From an uncultured Pelosinus sp. (GTDB lineage Bacteria; Bacillota; Negativicutes; Sporomusales; Acetonemataceae): a stretch of 28,721 nt of DNA. Shown one piece after another: positions 1 through 7,614 of the stretch. The translations under genes and the position numbers were made by a program. The notes under the pieces were generated by a model. The model was not told the DNA's origin. It ran no database searches and saw only the letters and a list, made by a program, of their open reading frames with translations. The stretch's first letter is position 1. The number at the start of each line of letters is the position of its first letter. The stretch spans positions 1 to 28,721 of the forward strand of contig UQPB01000040.1 of the NCBI GenBank assembly GCA_900542835.1. The letters are read 5' to 3'.

Positions 1-69
1 CCACCCGCGACTCGAACGCGGGACACCCTGATTAAAAGTCAGGTGCTCTACCGACTGAGCTAGTGGATC
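1..69 (-). tRNA. tRNA-Lys (anticodon TTT), 3' end cut by window edge
   Basis: The reverse strand folds as a tRNA. The 5' acceptor GATCCAC is followed by TAGCTCAGTCGGTAGAGCA (D arm), an anticodon arm with loop CTTTTAA (anticodon TTT, Lys), and a T arm with TTCGAGT. The 3' acceptor strand reads GTGG at the window edge, so its last three acceptor bases, discriminator and CCA lie outside. It is the last gene of the His-Gln-Lys cluster visible here; more tRNAs may follow beyond position 1. Confidence 0.93.
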
Positions 70-133
70 AAATAAATAAAACTGCCGCAGTCGGTGGATC
101 TCCCACTTCACATCCGGCATCTCATATCCTATT

Positions 134-209
134 TGGCAGGGGCGGCTGGACTCGAACCAACGCATGCGGGAGTCAAAGTCCCGTGCCTTACCGACTTGGC
201 TACGCCCCT
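134..209 (-). tRNA. tRNA-Gln (anticodon TTG)
   Basis: The reverse strand has acceptor AGGGGCG pairing with CGCCCCT, anticodon stem CGGGA/TCCCG with loop CTTTGAC (anticodon TTG, Gln), T loop TTCGAGT, and an encoded CCA end. The 76-nt length is normal. It lies between tRNA-His and tRNA-Lys and is probably cotranscribed with them from the promoter at 336-364. Confidence 0.95.
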
Positions 210-227
210 ATCAGTGATTAATTAAAT

Positions 228-304
228 TGGGGTGACTGGAGGGTCTCGAACCCTCGAATACCGGAGCCACAATCCGGCGTGTTAACCACTTCACCACAGC
301 CACC
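228..304 (-). tRNA. tRNA-His (anticodon GTG)
   Basis: The reverse strand has anticodon stem CCGGA/TCCGG with loop TTGTGGC (anticodon GTG, His), T loop TTCGAGA and an encoded CCA. An extra 5' G opposite a C discriminator (G-1:C73) is the identity element typical of bacterial tRNA-His and sets the 5' end at 304. The acceptor stem contains one G-T pair. It is the promoter-proximal gene of the cluster. Confidence 0.95.
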
Positions 305-335
305 ATATTCGCAGATAAAACTCGCGACGCATTAT

Positions 336-364
336 ATTTTAGCATAGCTGTATTCTTATGTCAA
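336..364 (-). promoter_or_regulatory. sigma-A promoter of the His-Gln-Lys tRNA cluster
   Basis: On the reverse strand TTGACA (359-364) is separated by exactly 17 bases from TAAAAT (336-341). Transcription would start roughly 25 bases before tRNA-His. The match to the housekeeping consensus is strong, as expected for stable RNA genes. Confidence 0.85.
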
Positions 365-824
365 GAATCAGCGGCGCTTTTTTCATCTATGGCAGAGAAA
401 GTATAATGCGACTGTATTACTATACCATAAACGGACAATAAATAGCAATATTTTTTTATCCTGCTTCAGGCAATCGCTTACAAAGTTGAAAGCCGCTTCC
501 CTGGAGACGGGCAAGGCAGCGAGCCGCCGCCGCCAGGGAGAACAGGCAAAGAACGATTCCACGAAGGACACGGAGGGAGAGCAAAAGCCGTTCCGTCAGG
601 ATCAAAATCAGGCGGCTTGCGTTAACGGCCATTGCTTTGCAACAGGCAACGGTTCTCCTTTTGCCAAACGTCGCAAAAAGCAGGCAAAAACGCTGCCCCT
701 GTAGCTTACAAAACAGCAAATGACGGCGTCAGCGCAGTCTAACGTCGCCGGCGCTTCCTTGCCCTTGGCCATTTTACCTCGTCCTAAAGCTAAATTACAC
801 TATTGGCGGAACCCGACTTTTATT

Positions 825-849
825 GGTCAGCAAAGGTCAGAAGGTCAAA
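825..849 (+). promoter_or_regulatory. GGTCA direct repeats, possible CtsR operator
   Basis: GGTCAGC (825-831), AAA, GGTCAGA (835-841), A, GGTCAAA (843-849). The CtsR heat-shock operator is two RGTCAAA heptads separated by NAN. The first two repeats have that 7-3-7 spacing but end in GC and GA rather than AA, and the third is a perfect heptad. It lies about 190 bases before dnaK. CtsR commonly controls clp genes in Firmicutes, and clpB is in this operon. No CIRCE (HrcA) element was found. Confidence 0.45.
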
Positions 850-943
850 TTCCGAGTAATTTTATGAGAATTAAAAATGATTATTAAAAAACGGCCAAAA
901 CCGGCTCAAATTACCTGTAATCGCCCAAAAATCGACCTTTAAT

Positions 944-963
944 TTAACAGCCTCCTCTGTTAA
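944..963 (+). repeat. perfect inverted repeat TTAACAG-N6-CTGTTAA before dnaK
   Basis: Seven-base arms TTAACAG (944-950) and CTGTTAA (957-963) flank CCTCCT. It sits about 70 bases before the dnaK start, so it may be a DNA operator or a small hairpin in the leader. No T-run follows, so it is not a terminator. Confidence 0.5.
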
Positions 964-1031
964 TATTTAACTGTAAGTTTGATTTTACCTATTTGCGATC
1001 ATAAAAACAAACAAGCTGGGAGGCGTAATGA

Positions 1032-2903
1032 ATGGGAAAAGTAGTGGGAATTGACTTGGGAACAACAAATTCGGTAATTGCCGTTCTGGAAGGAACACGG
1101 CCTGAAGTGATTGCCAACGCGGAGGGAAGCCGGACTACCCCGTCTGTTATCGCTTTCCGTGATAACGAACGGCTGGTAGGCCAATTGGCCAAACGGCAGG
1201 CGGTACTAAATCCGGCAAAAACCTTCGCTTCAGTAAAACGGTTTATTGGCCGCCGTTTTACTGAAGCCGCCACCGAAATGGAGCTGGCCTCGTATCAAAT
1301 TGTTAAGGGAAAAGACAACACGGTAAAATTCCGGGTCGACGCCAATGAATACACGCCGGAGGAAATATCGGCGCTGGTGCTGCGTAAGCTTGCCGATGAC
1401 GCCGGCAAGTTCCTGGGAGAGAAAATTACCGATGCAGTCATAACCGTTCCGGCCTATTTTAACGACGCACAGCGTCAGGCCACTAAAGACGCGGGCCGTA
1501 TTGCCGGTCTTAATGTATTGCGGATTATCAATGAACCGACTGCGGCCGCCCTGGCCTACGGTCTTGATAAGAAAAAAAGTGAAACCATTCTGGTTTTTGA
1601 CCTTGGCGGCGGTACGTTCGATGTATCCATTCTGGAGGTAGGCGACGGCGTATTTGAGGTCAAAGCGACGAATGGCGACACCCATTTAGGCGGCGATGAT
1701 TTTGACAAGCTGGTTGTCGACTGGCTGGTAAAACGGTTCAAGCAAGAAAACGGCATTGATCTCCTTCAGGATAAACAGGCGCTGCAGCGGTTGACCGAAG
1801 CAGCGGAAAAAGCCAAAATTGAATTATCGTCGGTGCTAGAGACCAGTATCAGCCTGCCGTTTATTACTGCCGACGCCGCCGGGCCGAAGCACCTGGAGGC
1901 GAAAATCAGCCGGACGCAGTTTGATGAACTGACCCGCGAGCTGATTGAACGCTGCCGGATTCCGGTGGAAAAAGCGCTGGCGGACGCAAAGCTGTCTGCA
2001 AAAGGGATCGATGAGGTCATTCTCGTTGGCGGCTCCACCCGTATTCCGGCAGTTCAGCGGCTGGTCAAAGCACTTACCGGCAAAGAGCCCAATCAGAGCG
2101 TCAACCCCGACGAGGTTGTCGCTATTGGCGCGGCAATTCAGGGCGCAATCTTAAGCGGCGACCTCAAAGATGTCGTGTTGCTTGACGTCACGCCTTTATC
2201 GCTGGGCCTGGAAACCTTGGGCGGTGTTATGACCAGGATTATCGAACGCAATACCACTATTCCTACCCGCCGCAGCCAAATTTTCAGCACGGCTGAGGAT
2301 AACCAGAACGAGGTGGAAATCCACGTGCTGCAGGGCGAACGCGACATGTCCGCTGATAACCGCACACTGGGCCGTTTCAAGCTGAACGGTATTGCAGCGG
2401 CACCGCGCGGCCTGCCGCAAATCGAAGTCACGTTTGACATTGACGCCAACGGGATTCTGACAGTCAGCGCCAAGGATAAGGCTGCCAATAAAGAGCAGTC
2501 GGTTACGATCAGCGGCTCCAGCAATCTAGCCCCGGATGAGATCGAACAGATGGTGGAAAAAGCTAAACAGTACGCAGCGGAAGACAAGCAGCGACGCCAG
2601 CAGGCGGAACTAAAAAACGAGGCTGATTCGCTGGCCTACCAAGCCGGCAGTTTCCTGAATGAAAAAGGCCCTTCCCTGCCGGCTCACATCAGCGGGCGTT
2701 TGAACGCCGCTGTTACTGCCGTCAAAGCGGCCATTGCCGAAGACGCCATGCCCGGACTGCGTCAGGCCAAGGACGAACTGGAGCAGGCATATAGCCAGGC
2801 TTGCCAGTGCCAGCCGCAGTCCGACGGACAAAATCAGGTCAATCCCGGCGCAGGCAGGCAACCGGATGATACCATAGATGCCGAATATGAAGAAAATCGC
2901 TGA
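1032..2903 (+). CDS. dnaK: Hsp70 chaperone DnaK
   Basis: Cytosolic ATP-dependent chaperone that holds and refolds unfolded chains together with a J-protein and hands aggregates to ClpB. The 623-residue protein has the full family layout: phosphate-1 motif GIDLGTTNS near residues 6-14, phosphate-2 VFDLGGGTFDVSILEVGDG near 188, adenosine motif VILVGGSTRIPAVQRLV near 330, linker VVLLDVTPLSLGLETLGG near 380, then the substrate-binding beta sandwich and helical lid. The tail ends DDTIDAEYEENR and carries an unusual CQC. GGGAGG (1018-1023) stands 8 bases before ATG 1032, which favours this start over the out-of-frame ATG at 1028. It is first in an operon with dnaJ and clpB. No grpE or hrcA lies upstream, so the genome may carry a second dnaK locus with those genes. 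Confidence 0.97.
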   Translation: MGKVVGIDLGTTNSVIAVLEGTRPEVIANAEGSRTTPSVIAFRDNERLVGQLAKRQAVLNPAKTFASVKRFIGRRFTEAATEMELASYQIVKGKDNTVKFRVDANEYTPEEISALVLRKLADDAGKFLGEKITDAVITVPAYFNDAQRQATKDAGRIAGLNVLRIINEPTAAALAYGLDKKKSETILVFDLGGGTFDVSILEVGDGVFEVKATNGDTHLGGDDFDKLVVDWLVKRFKQENGIDLLQDKQALQRLTEAAEKAKIELSSVLETSISLPFITADAAGPKHLEAKISRTQFDELTRELIERCRIPVEKALADAKLSAKGIDEVILVGGSTRIPAVQRLVKALTGKEPNQSVNPDEVVAIGAAIQGAILSGDLKDVVLLDVTPLSLGLETLGGVMTRIIERNTTIPTRRSQIFSTAEDNQNEVEIHVLQGERDMSADNRTLGRFKLNGIAAAPRGLPQIEVTFDIDANGILTVSAKDKAANKEQSVTISGSSNLAPDEIEQMVEKAKQYAAEDKQRRQQAELKNEADSLAYQAGSFLNEKGPSLPAHISGRLNAAVTAVKAAIAEDAMPGLRQAKDELEQAYSQACQCQPQSDGQNQVNPGAGRQPDDTIDAEYEENR

Positions 2904-2925
2904 TTGTTCAAACGGACAATCAGCG
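2898..2925 (+). other. 10-bp hairpin overlapping the dnaK stop codon
   Basis: CGCTGATTGT (2898-2907) pairs perfectly with ACAATCAGCG (2916-2925) across an 8-base loop, and the dnaK TGA (2901-2903) lies in its left arm. No T-run follows. It may be an mRNA processing or stabilising hairpin that sets dnaK mRNA above dnaJ-clpB mRNA. That role is inference; the pairing is directly visible. Confidence 0.6.
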
Positions 2926-2950
2926 GTAACACAGACAGGAGGTGATGCGC

Positions 2951-3958
2951 GTGAACTACATCGATTACTACGAAGTACTGGGAGTTGCCAAAACCGCTTC
3001 CGACAAGGAAATCAAGCAGGCCTACCGCAATCTGGCACGCAAGCATCACCCTGATCTGCATCAGGATGCGGCTGCGAAAACGGCGGCCGAAGAGAAGTTC
3101 AAACTAATAAACGAAGCCTATGAAGTACTTGGTGATCCGGAAAAACGCCAAAAATATGACAGCCTGGGAATGAACTGGCAGACTGGGGATGAATTTCAGG
3201 CTGCTGACGGAATGGGCGGCTCTAACTATCAATACCAGGATGCAGCCGATTTCGACCTTAGCGGCTTTGGCTTCAGCGACTTCTTCTCCCGCCTGTTCGG
3301 TCAGGAGTTTGCGCGCGGCTATCAGGCAGGCGGTCACGAAGCCCGTGCCAGAGGCGAAGATATTGATGCCCGGATCGCATTAACAGTTGATGAATTAATC
3401 CACGGTGCCGAAAAAGAACTGCGCCTGTCTGCCCCCAATATCTGCAAAGCCTGCCGCGGCCAGCGCTTCAGCCGTCGCGGTATTTGCCAGGACTGCGGCG
3501 GCACCGGCGTAACCGAGGAAGTCAAAACGGTACGAGTCAAAATTCCGGCCGGCCTGTATCCCGGCGCCAGCCTGCGGCTGAAAGGCCTGGGCGGCAAAGG
3601 CTGCGGTTCCGCCGTTGACGGCGATCTGTATCTGCAGGTTCAGGCGGCGCCTTCATCGGTCTGGCGAATAAGCGGCAGTGATGTGGAAACAGATTTGGTC
3701 ATCTCTCCTGACCAGGCGGTCTGCGGTGACAAAACGCCTGTTTCCACTCCTCACGGTCAGGTGCAGTTAAAGCTTCAGCCCGGCCTGAATGCCGGCCAGC
3801 GGCTGCGCCTGAAGAACAAAGGACTGCCCAAAGGCAATGGCGCTAATGGTGATCTATACCTGAGAATTGTAATTGACGTTCCCCGGCAACTAACAGAACA
3901 CGAACAGGAGCTGTACCGCCAGTTGCGGCAGCTCCGGCAAACGAGGAGGTCAGACTAA
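2951..3958 (+). CDS. DnaJ/CbpA-type J-domain co-chaperone with reduced zinc finger
   Basis: Stimulates the DnaK ATPase and delivers substrates. From GTG 2951 the protein is 335 residues. AGGAGG (2937-2942) is 8 bases from this GTG but only 2 from the alternative ATG at 2945, so GTG is preferred. The J domain occupies residues 1-65 with the HPD motif at 33-35. A region rich in Gly, Phe and Ala follows (about 75-115), then two C-terminal substrate-binding beta domains. Classic DnaJ has four CxxCxGxG repeats. Here only two Cys pairs exist, C165/C168 (CKACRGQ) and C179/C182 (CQDCGGTG), enough for one zinc site. The protein is therefore intermediate between type I DnaJ and zinc-free CbpA. The gene sits between dnaK and clpB and overlaps clpB at TAATG. 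Confidence 0.92.
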   Translation: MNYIDYYEVLGVAKTASDKEIKQAYRNLARKHHPDLHQDAAAKTAAEEKFKLINEAYEVLGDPEKRQKYDSLGMNWQTGDEFQAADGMGGSNYQYQDAADFDLSGFGFSDFFSRLFGQEFARGYQAGGHEARARGEDIDARIALTVDELIHGAEKELRLSAPNICKACRGQRFSRRGICQDCGGTGVTEEVKTVRVKIPAGLYPGASLRLKGLGGKGCGSAVDGDLYLQVQAAPSSVWRISGSDVETDLVISPDQAVCGDKTPVSTPHGQVQLKLQPGLNAGQRLRLKNKGLPKGNGANGDLYLRIVIDVPRQLTEHEQELYRQLRQLRQTRRSD

Positions 3959-6558
3959 TGGCACAAGAACAACAATTCACCCAGAAAGCCACGGCAGCGC
4001 TGCAAGAGGCGCAGCAGCTCGCCGCCCTGAACTACCACCAGGAAATAACCAGCCGCCATTTGCTGCTGGCGCTGGTCAAAGATGGCGACGGAATCGTTGC
4101 CTATATACTGTCGCAATGCGCGGTCCAACCCCAATTGCTGCAGGCAAAGCTGGAGCAATTGCTCAAAAACCTGCCTGCAGTGCGCGGCCAGGACAGTTCC
4201 CTGCGCATGAATACCGCCATGGTGCGGGTACTGGCGATCGCGGAAAAGCAGGCGTTGGCGATGAAAGACGACTATATCAGCGTGGAGCATTTGCTGTTGG
4301 CCATCGTCAGCGACGGCGACAGCGATGTCGTTGCCGCCTGCCGGGATTTTGGCCTGTCGCAGCAGCGTCTGCAGCAGATCATCAAAGACTTTCGCGGCGG
4401 CCGCAGCGTCACTTCCGACAATCCGGAGGAAAGTCTGCAGGCGCTGGCCAAATACGGACGCGATCTGACGGAGCTCGCCAGGGCCGGCAAGCTCGACCCC
4501 GTTATCGGCCGCGACGAGGAGATTCGCCGCGTTGTCGAGATTCTTTCGCGGCGGACTAAGAACAACCCGGTGCTGATTGGCGAGCCCGGCGTTGGCAAAA
4601 CCGCTATTGTCGAGGGGTTGGCCCGTCGCATTATTGCCGGCGACATCCCCGAAGGCTTGAAAAATAAAACCGTCTTCTCCTTAGATCTCAGTTCAATGCT
4701 GGCTGGAGCAAAATATCGCGGCGAATTCGAAGAACGTCTAAAAAACGTGCTGGCAGAGATCACCAAATCAGAGGGGAAAATCATTCTGTTTATTGATGAA
4801 CTGCATACCGTCGTTGGCGCCGGCGCCGCCGAAGGGGCCATGGATGCCGGCAATATTTTGAAGCCGATGCTGGCACGCGGCGAGCTGCGCTGCATCGGTG
4901 CCACCACCCTGAATGAATACCGCAAACACATTGAGAAAGACGCGGCGCTGGAGCGGCGGTTCCAGCCGGTGATGGTGGATCAGCCGGATGTGGAGGATAC
5001 GATCTCGATTCTGCGCGGCCTGCGCGAACGCTACGAGGTCCATCATGGCGTGCGAATCAAAGACGCCGCGCTTGTCGCCGCCGCGGTGCTGTCTGACCGC
5101 TATATCAGCGACCGCTTCCTGCCGGATAAAGCAATTGATCTGGTGGATGAAGCGGCGGCAAAGCTGCGAACAGAAATTGATTCCATGCCCAGCGAACTGG
5201 ACGAGGCGCTGCGCCGCGTGCTGCAGCTTGAAATTGAGGAGCAGGCACTGAAAAAGGAAACCGATCCCGCCTCCCAGGAGAAGCTTGGCCGCATCCGGGA
5301 GGAACTGGCCGGGCTCCGGCAGCAGGCCGATTCATTAAAGGCGCAATGGCAAATGGAAAAGCAGGGAATCCTGCGCCTGCGCAACCTTAAACAGGAAATC
5401 GAAACGGTCCGCACCGAAATGGCGGCAGCCGAACGCAACTATGATCTTAACCGTCTGGCTGAGCTGAAGTACGGCCGCCTGACCGAACTCGAGCAGAGGC
5501 TCAAAAGCGAAGAAGAGCTGCTGGCGCAAAAACGGTCGCATAAGGTTATGCTGAAGGAGGAGGTCGGGGAAGACGACATTGCCGATATTGTCAGCCGCTG
5601 GACGGGTGTGCCGGTAACCCGGCTGCTGACCGGCGAAAAGGAAAAGCTGGCGCATTTGGAGGAAACGCTGCATCAGCGGGTTATCGGCCAGGATGCCGCC
5701 GTCACCGCGGTCAGCGAGGCTGTTATGCGCGCCAGAGCCGGCATCAAAGACCCTAACCGCCCGGTTGGCTCCTTTATCTTCCTCGGCCCTACCGGTGTCG
5801 GTAAAACCGAGGTGGCCAAAGCGCTGGCAGCGACATTATTTGACGACGAGCGCAGCATGATCCGCATCGACATGAGCGAGTATATGGAAAAACACGCCGT
5901 ATCCCGCCTTATTGGCGCCCCTCCCGGCTATGTCGGCTACGATGAAGGCGGTCAGTTGACCGAAGCCATCCGCCGCCGTCCCTACAGCGTCATTCTCCTT
6001 GACGAAGTGGAAAAAGCCCACGGTGACGTTTTCAATATCCTGCTGCAGATTCTTGACGACGGACGCCTGACCGACGGCAAGGGCCGTACTGTCGACTTTA
6101 AAAACAGCGTTGTCATCATGACTTCCAATATCGGCTCGCAGGAAATCCTGCAATCCGAGTTTAACGTGGCTAAGGAAAGGGTGCTGGACATGCTGAAGCT
6201 GCATTTCCGGCCCGAATTCCTCAACCGGATTGACGATATTATTATCTTCAATAAGCTGACAGGCAATCAGGTTGCCGCCATCGCCGCCCTGCTGCTGCAA
6301 GGCCTTGATAAGCGCTTACGCAAACAGCTGGCGATCAGCCTTGCCTGGGATGATAAATTGTTGAGCCTGCTGGCCAAACAAGGCTACGACCCCAGTTACG
6401 GAGCCAGACCGCTAAAACGCCTGATCACACGGCTGGTTGAAACCGAACTCAGCAAAAAAATCATCCGGGGCGAAATCCCCGAAGGCAGCCGGGTGGAATT
6501 AAGCGCCGACGGCGATACGGTCAGAGTGGACGTCGTCGTTGAGGCGGAACCGGCATAG
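3958..6558 (+). CDS. clpB: ATP-dependent disaggregase ClpB (Hsp100)
   Basis: Hexameric AAA+ unfoldase that pulls polypeptides out of aggregates together with DnaK/DnaJ. The protein has 866 residues, the usual ClpB length. An N-terminal Clp_N repeat domain (about 1-145) is followed by NBD1 with Walker A GEPGVGKT at 208 and Walker B FIDE near 278. The long middle coiled-coil (about 410-525), which distinguishes ClpB from ClpA/ClpC and contacts DnaK, comes next. NBD2 has Walker A GPTGVGKT at 610 and Walker B VILLDEVEKA near 680. No ClpP-binding loop was recognised. ATG 3958 overlaps the dnaJ TAA (TAATG), with GAGGAGG at 3943-3949, so translation is probably coupled. Having all three disaggregase partners in one transcript suggests coordinated heat-shock expression. 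Confidence 0.97.
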   Translation: MAQEQQFTQKATAALQEAQQLAALNYHQEITSRHLLLALVKDGDGIVAYILSQCAVQPQLLQAKLEQLLKNLPAVRGQDSSLRMNTAMVRVLAIAEKQALAMKDDYISVEHLLLAIVSDGDSDVVAACRDFGLSQQRLQQIIKDFRGGRSVTSDNPEESLQALAKYGRDLTELARAGKLDPVIGRDEEIRRVVEILSRRTKNNPVLIGEPGVGKTAIVEGLARRIIAGDIPEGLKNKTVFSLDLSSMLAGAKYRGEFEERLKNVLAEITKSEGKIILFIDELHTVVGAGAAEGAMDAGNILKPMLARGELRCIGATTLNEYRKHIEKDAALERRFQPVMVDQPDVEDTISILRGLRERYEVHHGVRIKDAALVAAAVLSDRYISDRFLPDKAIDLVDEAAAKLRTEIDSMPSELDEALRRVLQLEIEEQALKKETDPASQEKLGRIREELAGLRQQADSLKAQWQMEKQGILRLRNLKQEIETVRTEMAAAERNYDLNRLAELKYGRLTELEQRLKSEEELLAQKRSHKVMLKEEVGEDDIADIVSRWTGVPVTRLLTGEKEKLAHLEETLHQRVIGQDAAVTAVSEAVMRARAGIKDPNRPVGSFIFLGPTGVGKTEVAKALAATLFDDERSMIRIDMSEYMEKHAVSRLIGAPPGYVGYDEGGQLTEAIRRRPYSVILLDEVEKAHGDVFNILLQILDDGRLTDGKGRTVDFKNSVVIMTSNIGSQEILQSEFNVAKERVLDMLKLHFRPEFLNRIDDIIIFNKLTGNQVAAIAALLLQGLDKRLRKQLAISLAWDDKLLSLLAKQGYDPSYGARPLKRLITRLVETELSKKIIRGEIPEGSRVELSADGDTVRVDVVVEAEPA

Positions 6559-6561
6559 CCT

Positions 6562-6605
6562 AAAAAAAAGGATCGCAGCTTTTCATCGGCTGCGATCCTT
6601 TTTTT
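6562..6605 (+). terminator. terminator of dnaK-dnaJ-clpB, probably bidirectional
   Basis: AAAAAAAGGATCGCAGC pairs with GCTGCGATCCTTTTTTT around a short loop, starting 4 bases after the clpB stop. A-run and T-run flank the stem symmetrically, so it can also end the convergent DUF4198 transcript. Confidence 0.93.
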
Positions 6606-6631
6606 AGACTGTCCGCAAGTCAGGCAGAGTA

Positions 6632-7375
6632 TCAATCCGCCTCTTGCGGATAAATAGTAAAGCTGAGACCGGAAAATACTTTGCTGCGCGTTGCCTTTTG
6701 ATCCTTGCCCTCATAAGGCACCGCCAGTTCAATACCAACTACATTAATGCCGCCATTCGCTACAGGTATCACCGCTTTGCCGGCAGCGTCCGTTTTCAGC
6801 GTCACCGTATGGTGATTGACTACATCCGGGATAAGGTCGACATTAGGCAACGGTTTTCCTTCATGTAAAACCTGCACGGTAAACAAATCGCCCACTTCCA
6901 GACGCGTTGGATCAACCGCGGGTACAATCTGATAAGGAAGACCCGGCAAGGCTTTAACCGTTTCCACCGGTCCCAGATAATTAACACTATATTTTATCGC
7001 ATGGGTACCAATTGTCGATCCGGGAACCTGGTCCATAGGCTGATTATGCCACTTGCCATCCCTGCCATTGCTCCAGTAACCGTAATCGAACGCTACAGTG
7101 ACAACGGCAGCACCTTGCGGCGGATCAATCGTAATATGATTGCCGCCGTTAATGGCTGTTATTGGCAGTGGCGCAAACTGGGCGTCATAGCCCTTCAATT
7201 CTTTTACCATAGCCGGATCATAGGCGTTGTCTTTAAATCCCTCGCCCAAGACAAGCTGTACCTGATCCAGCCTGCTGGCGAACCAGACACCGTGAGCCTG
7301 CGCCGGTACCGCGACCGCCGTCAGCATTGCCAGGCAAGCCGCAGTGGTCAGCCACCTCTTCCCATTCAAATTCAT
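6632..7375 (-). CDS. exported DUF4198 family protein, iron-regulated
   Basis: The 247-residue protein starts with a Sec signal peptide (MNLNGKRW, hydrophobic TTAACLAMLTAVAVPA, then AQA). Cleavage after AQA would leave His as the mature first residue (HGVWFASRLDQ). The rest resembles DUF4198 proteins: extracytoplasmic beta-rich proteins often found near nickel, cobalt or iron uptake genes, with a late Ig-like segment (VGDLFTVQVLHEGKPLPNVDL onward). Several His lie near positions that could bind metal, including VVNHHTV. ATG 7375 is chosen because AAAGGA lies 6-8 bases before it; GTG 7378 is too close. A consensus promoter covered by a Fur box lies upstream, so expression should rise under iron limitation. 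The metal or ligand handled is not known from sequence. Confidence 0.83.
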   Translation of the reverse strand: MNLNGKRWLTTAACLAMLTAVAVPAQAHGVWFASRLDQVQLVLGEGFKDNAYDPAMVKELKGYDAQFAPLPITAINGGNHITIDPPQGAAVVTVAFDYGYWSNGRDGKWHNQPMDQVPGSTIGTHAIKYSVNYLGPVETVKALPGLPYQIVPAVDPTRLEVGDLFTVQVLHEGKPLPNVDLIPDVVNHHTVTLKTDAAGKAVIPVANGGINVVGIELAVPYEGKDQKATRSKVFSGLSFTIYPQEAD

Positions 7376-7414
7376 CACCCATCCTTTACCAAATGTTTCC
7401 TATCCTTATATTTA

Positions 7415-7443
7415 ATTATATAGATAACAATTATCATTATCAA
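7415..7443 (-). promoter_or_regulatory. sigma-A promoter of the DUF4198 gene
   Basis: On the reverse strand TTGATA (7438-7443) and TATAAT (7415-7420) are separated by exactly 17 bases, about 40 bases before the start codon. The spacer and -35 are covered by the Fur-like box at 7423-7441. Confidence 0.85.
7423..7441. promoter_or_regulatory. Fur box
   Basis: GATAACAATTATCATTATC matches the 19-bp Fur consensus GATAATGATAATCATTATC at 16 of 19 positions. It lies between and over the -10 and -35 of the DUF4198 promoter, the expected place for a repressor with iron as corepressor. Confidence 0.85.
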
Positions 7444-7614
7444 TAATTGCGCAAGCGCAACTGCCGCCGTAAAAGGCGGCACTAGTGCGTTTATCGCGGT
7501 TAAAAAGGATAAGCTTCCATATGCTTGAAATTATCGGTTTATTCACCGTTATATAGCTTCAAAGATAGCCGCCTTGCCGGTAAAACCGCCGGTTCTCGGC
7601 AATCCGGCATGGTA

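Larger units (their letters stand above)
365..1017. other. 653-base region between tRNA promoter and dnaK; no convincing gene
   Basis: Positions 470-780 are GC-rich while both flanks are AT-rich, which hints at coding DNA. The only small frame with a start near a possible ribosome site is on the minus strand, 608-772: 54 codons, MAKGKEAPATLDC onward, with GAGG four bases before ATG. Its sequence is Cys/Arg-rich, matches nothing I recognise and has weak support. The AT-rich stretch 790-1017 carries GGTCA repeats (825-849) and an inverted repeat (944-963) and should hold the dnaK promoter, but I see no clear -35/-10 pair. Confidence 0.4.

Noticed and set aside
700..1020. CIRCE element (HrcA operator) before dnaK.
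   Set aside because: No TTAGCACTC-N9-GAGTGCTAA or close variant is present; the inverted repeat at 944-963 has different arms and spacing.
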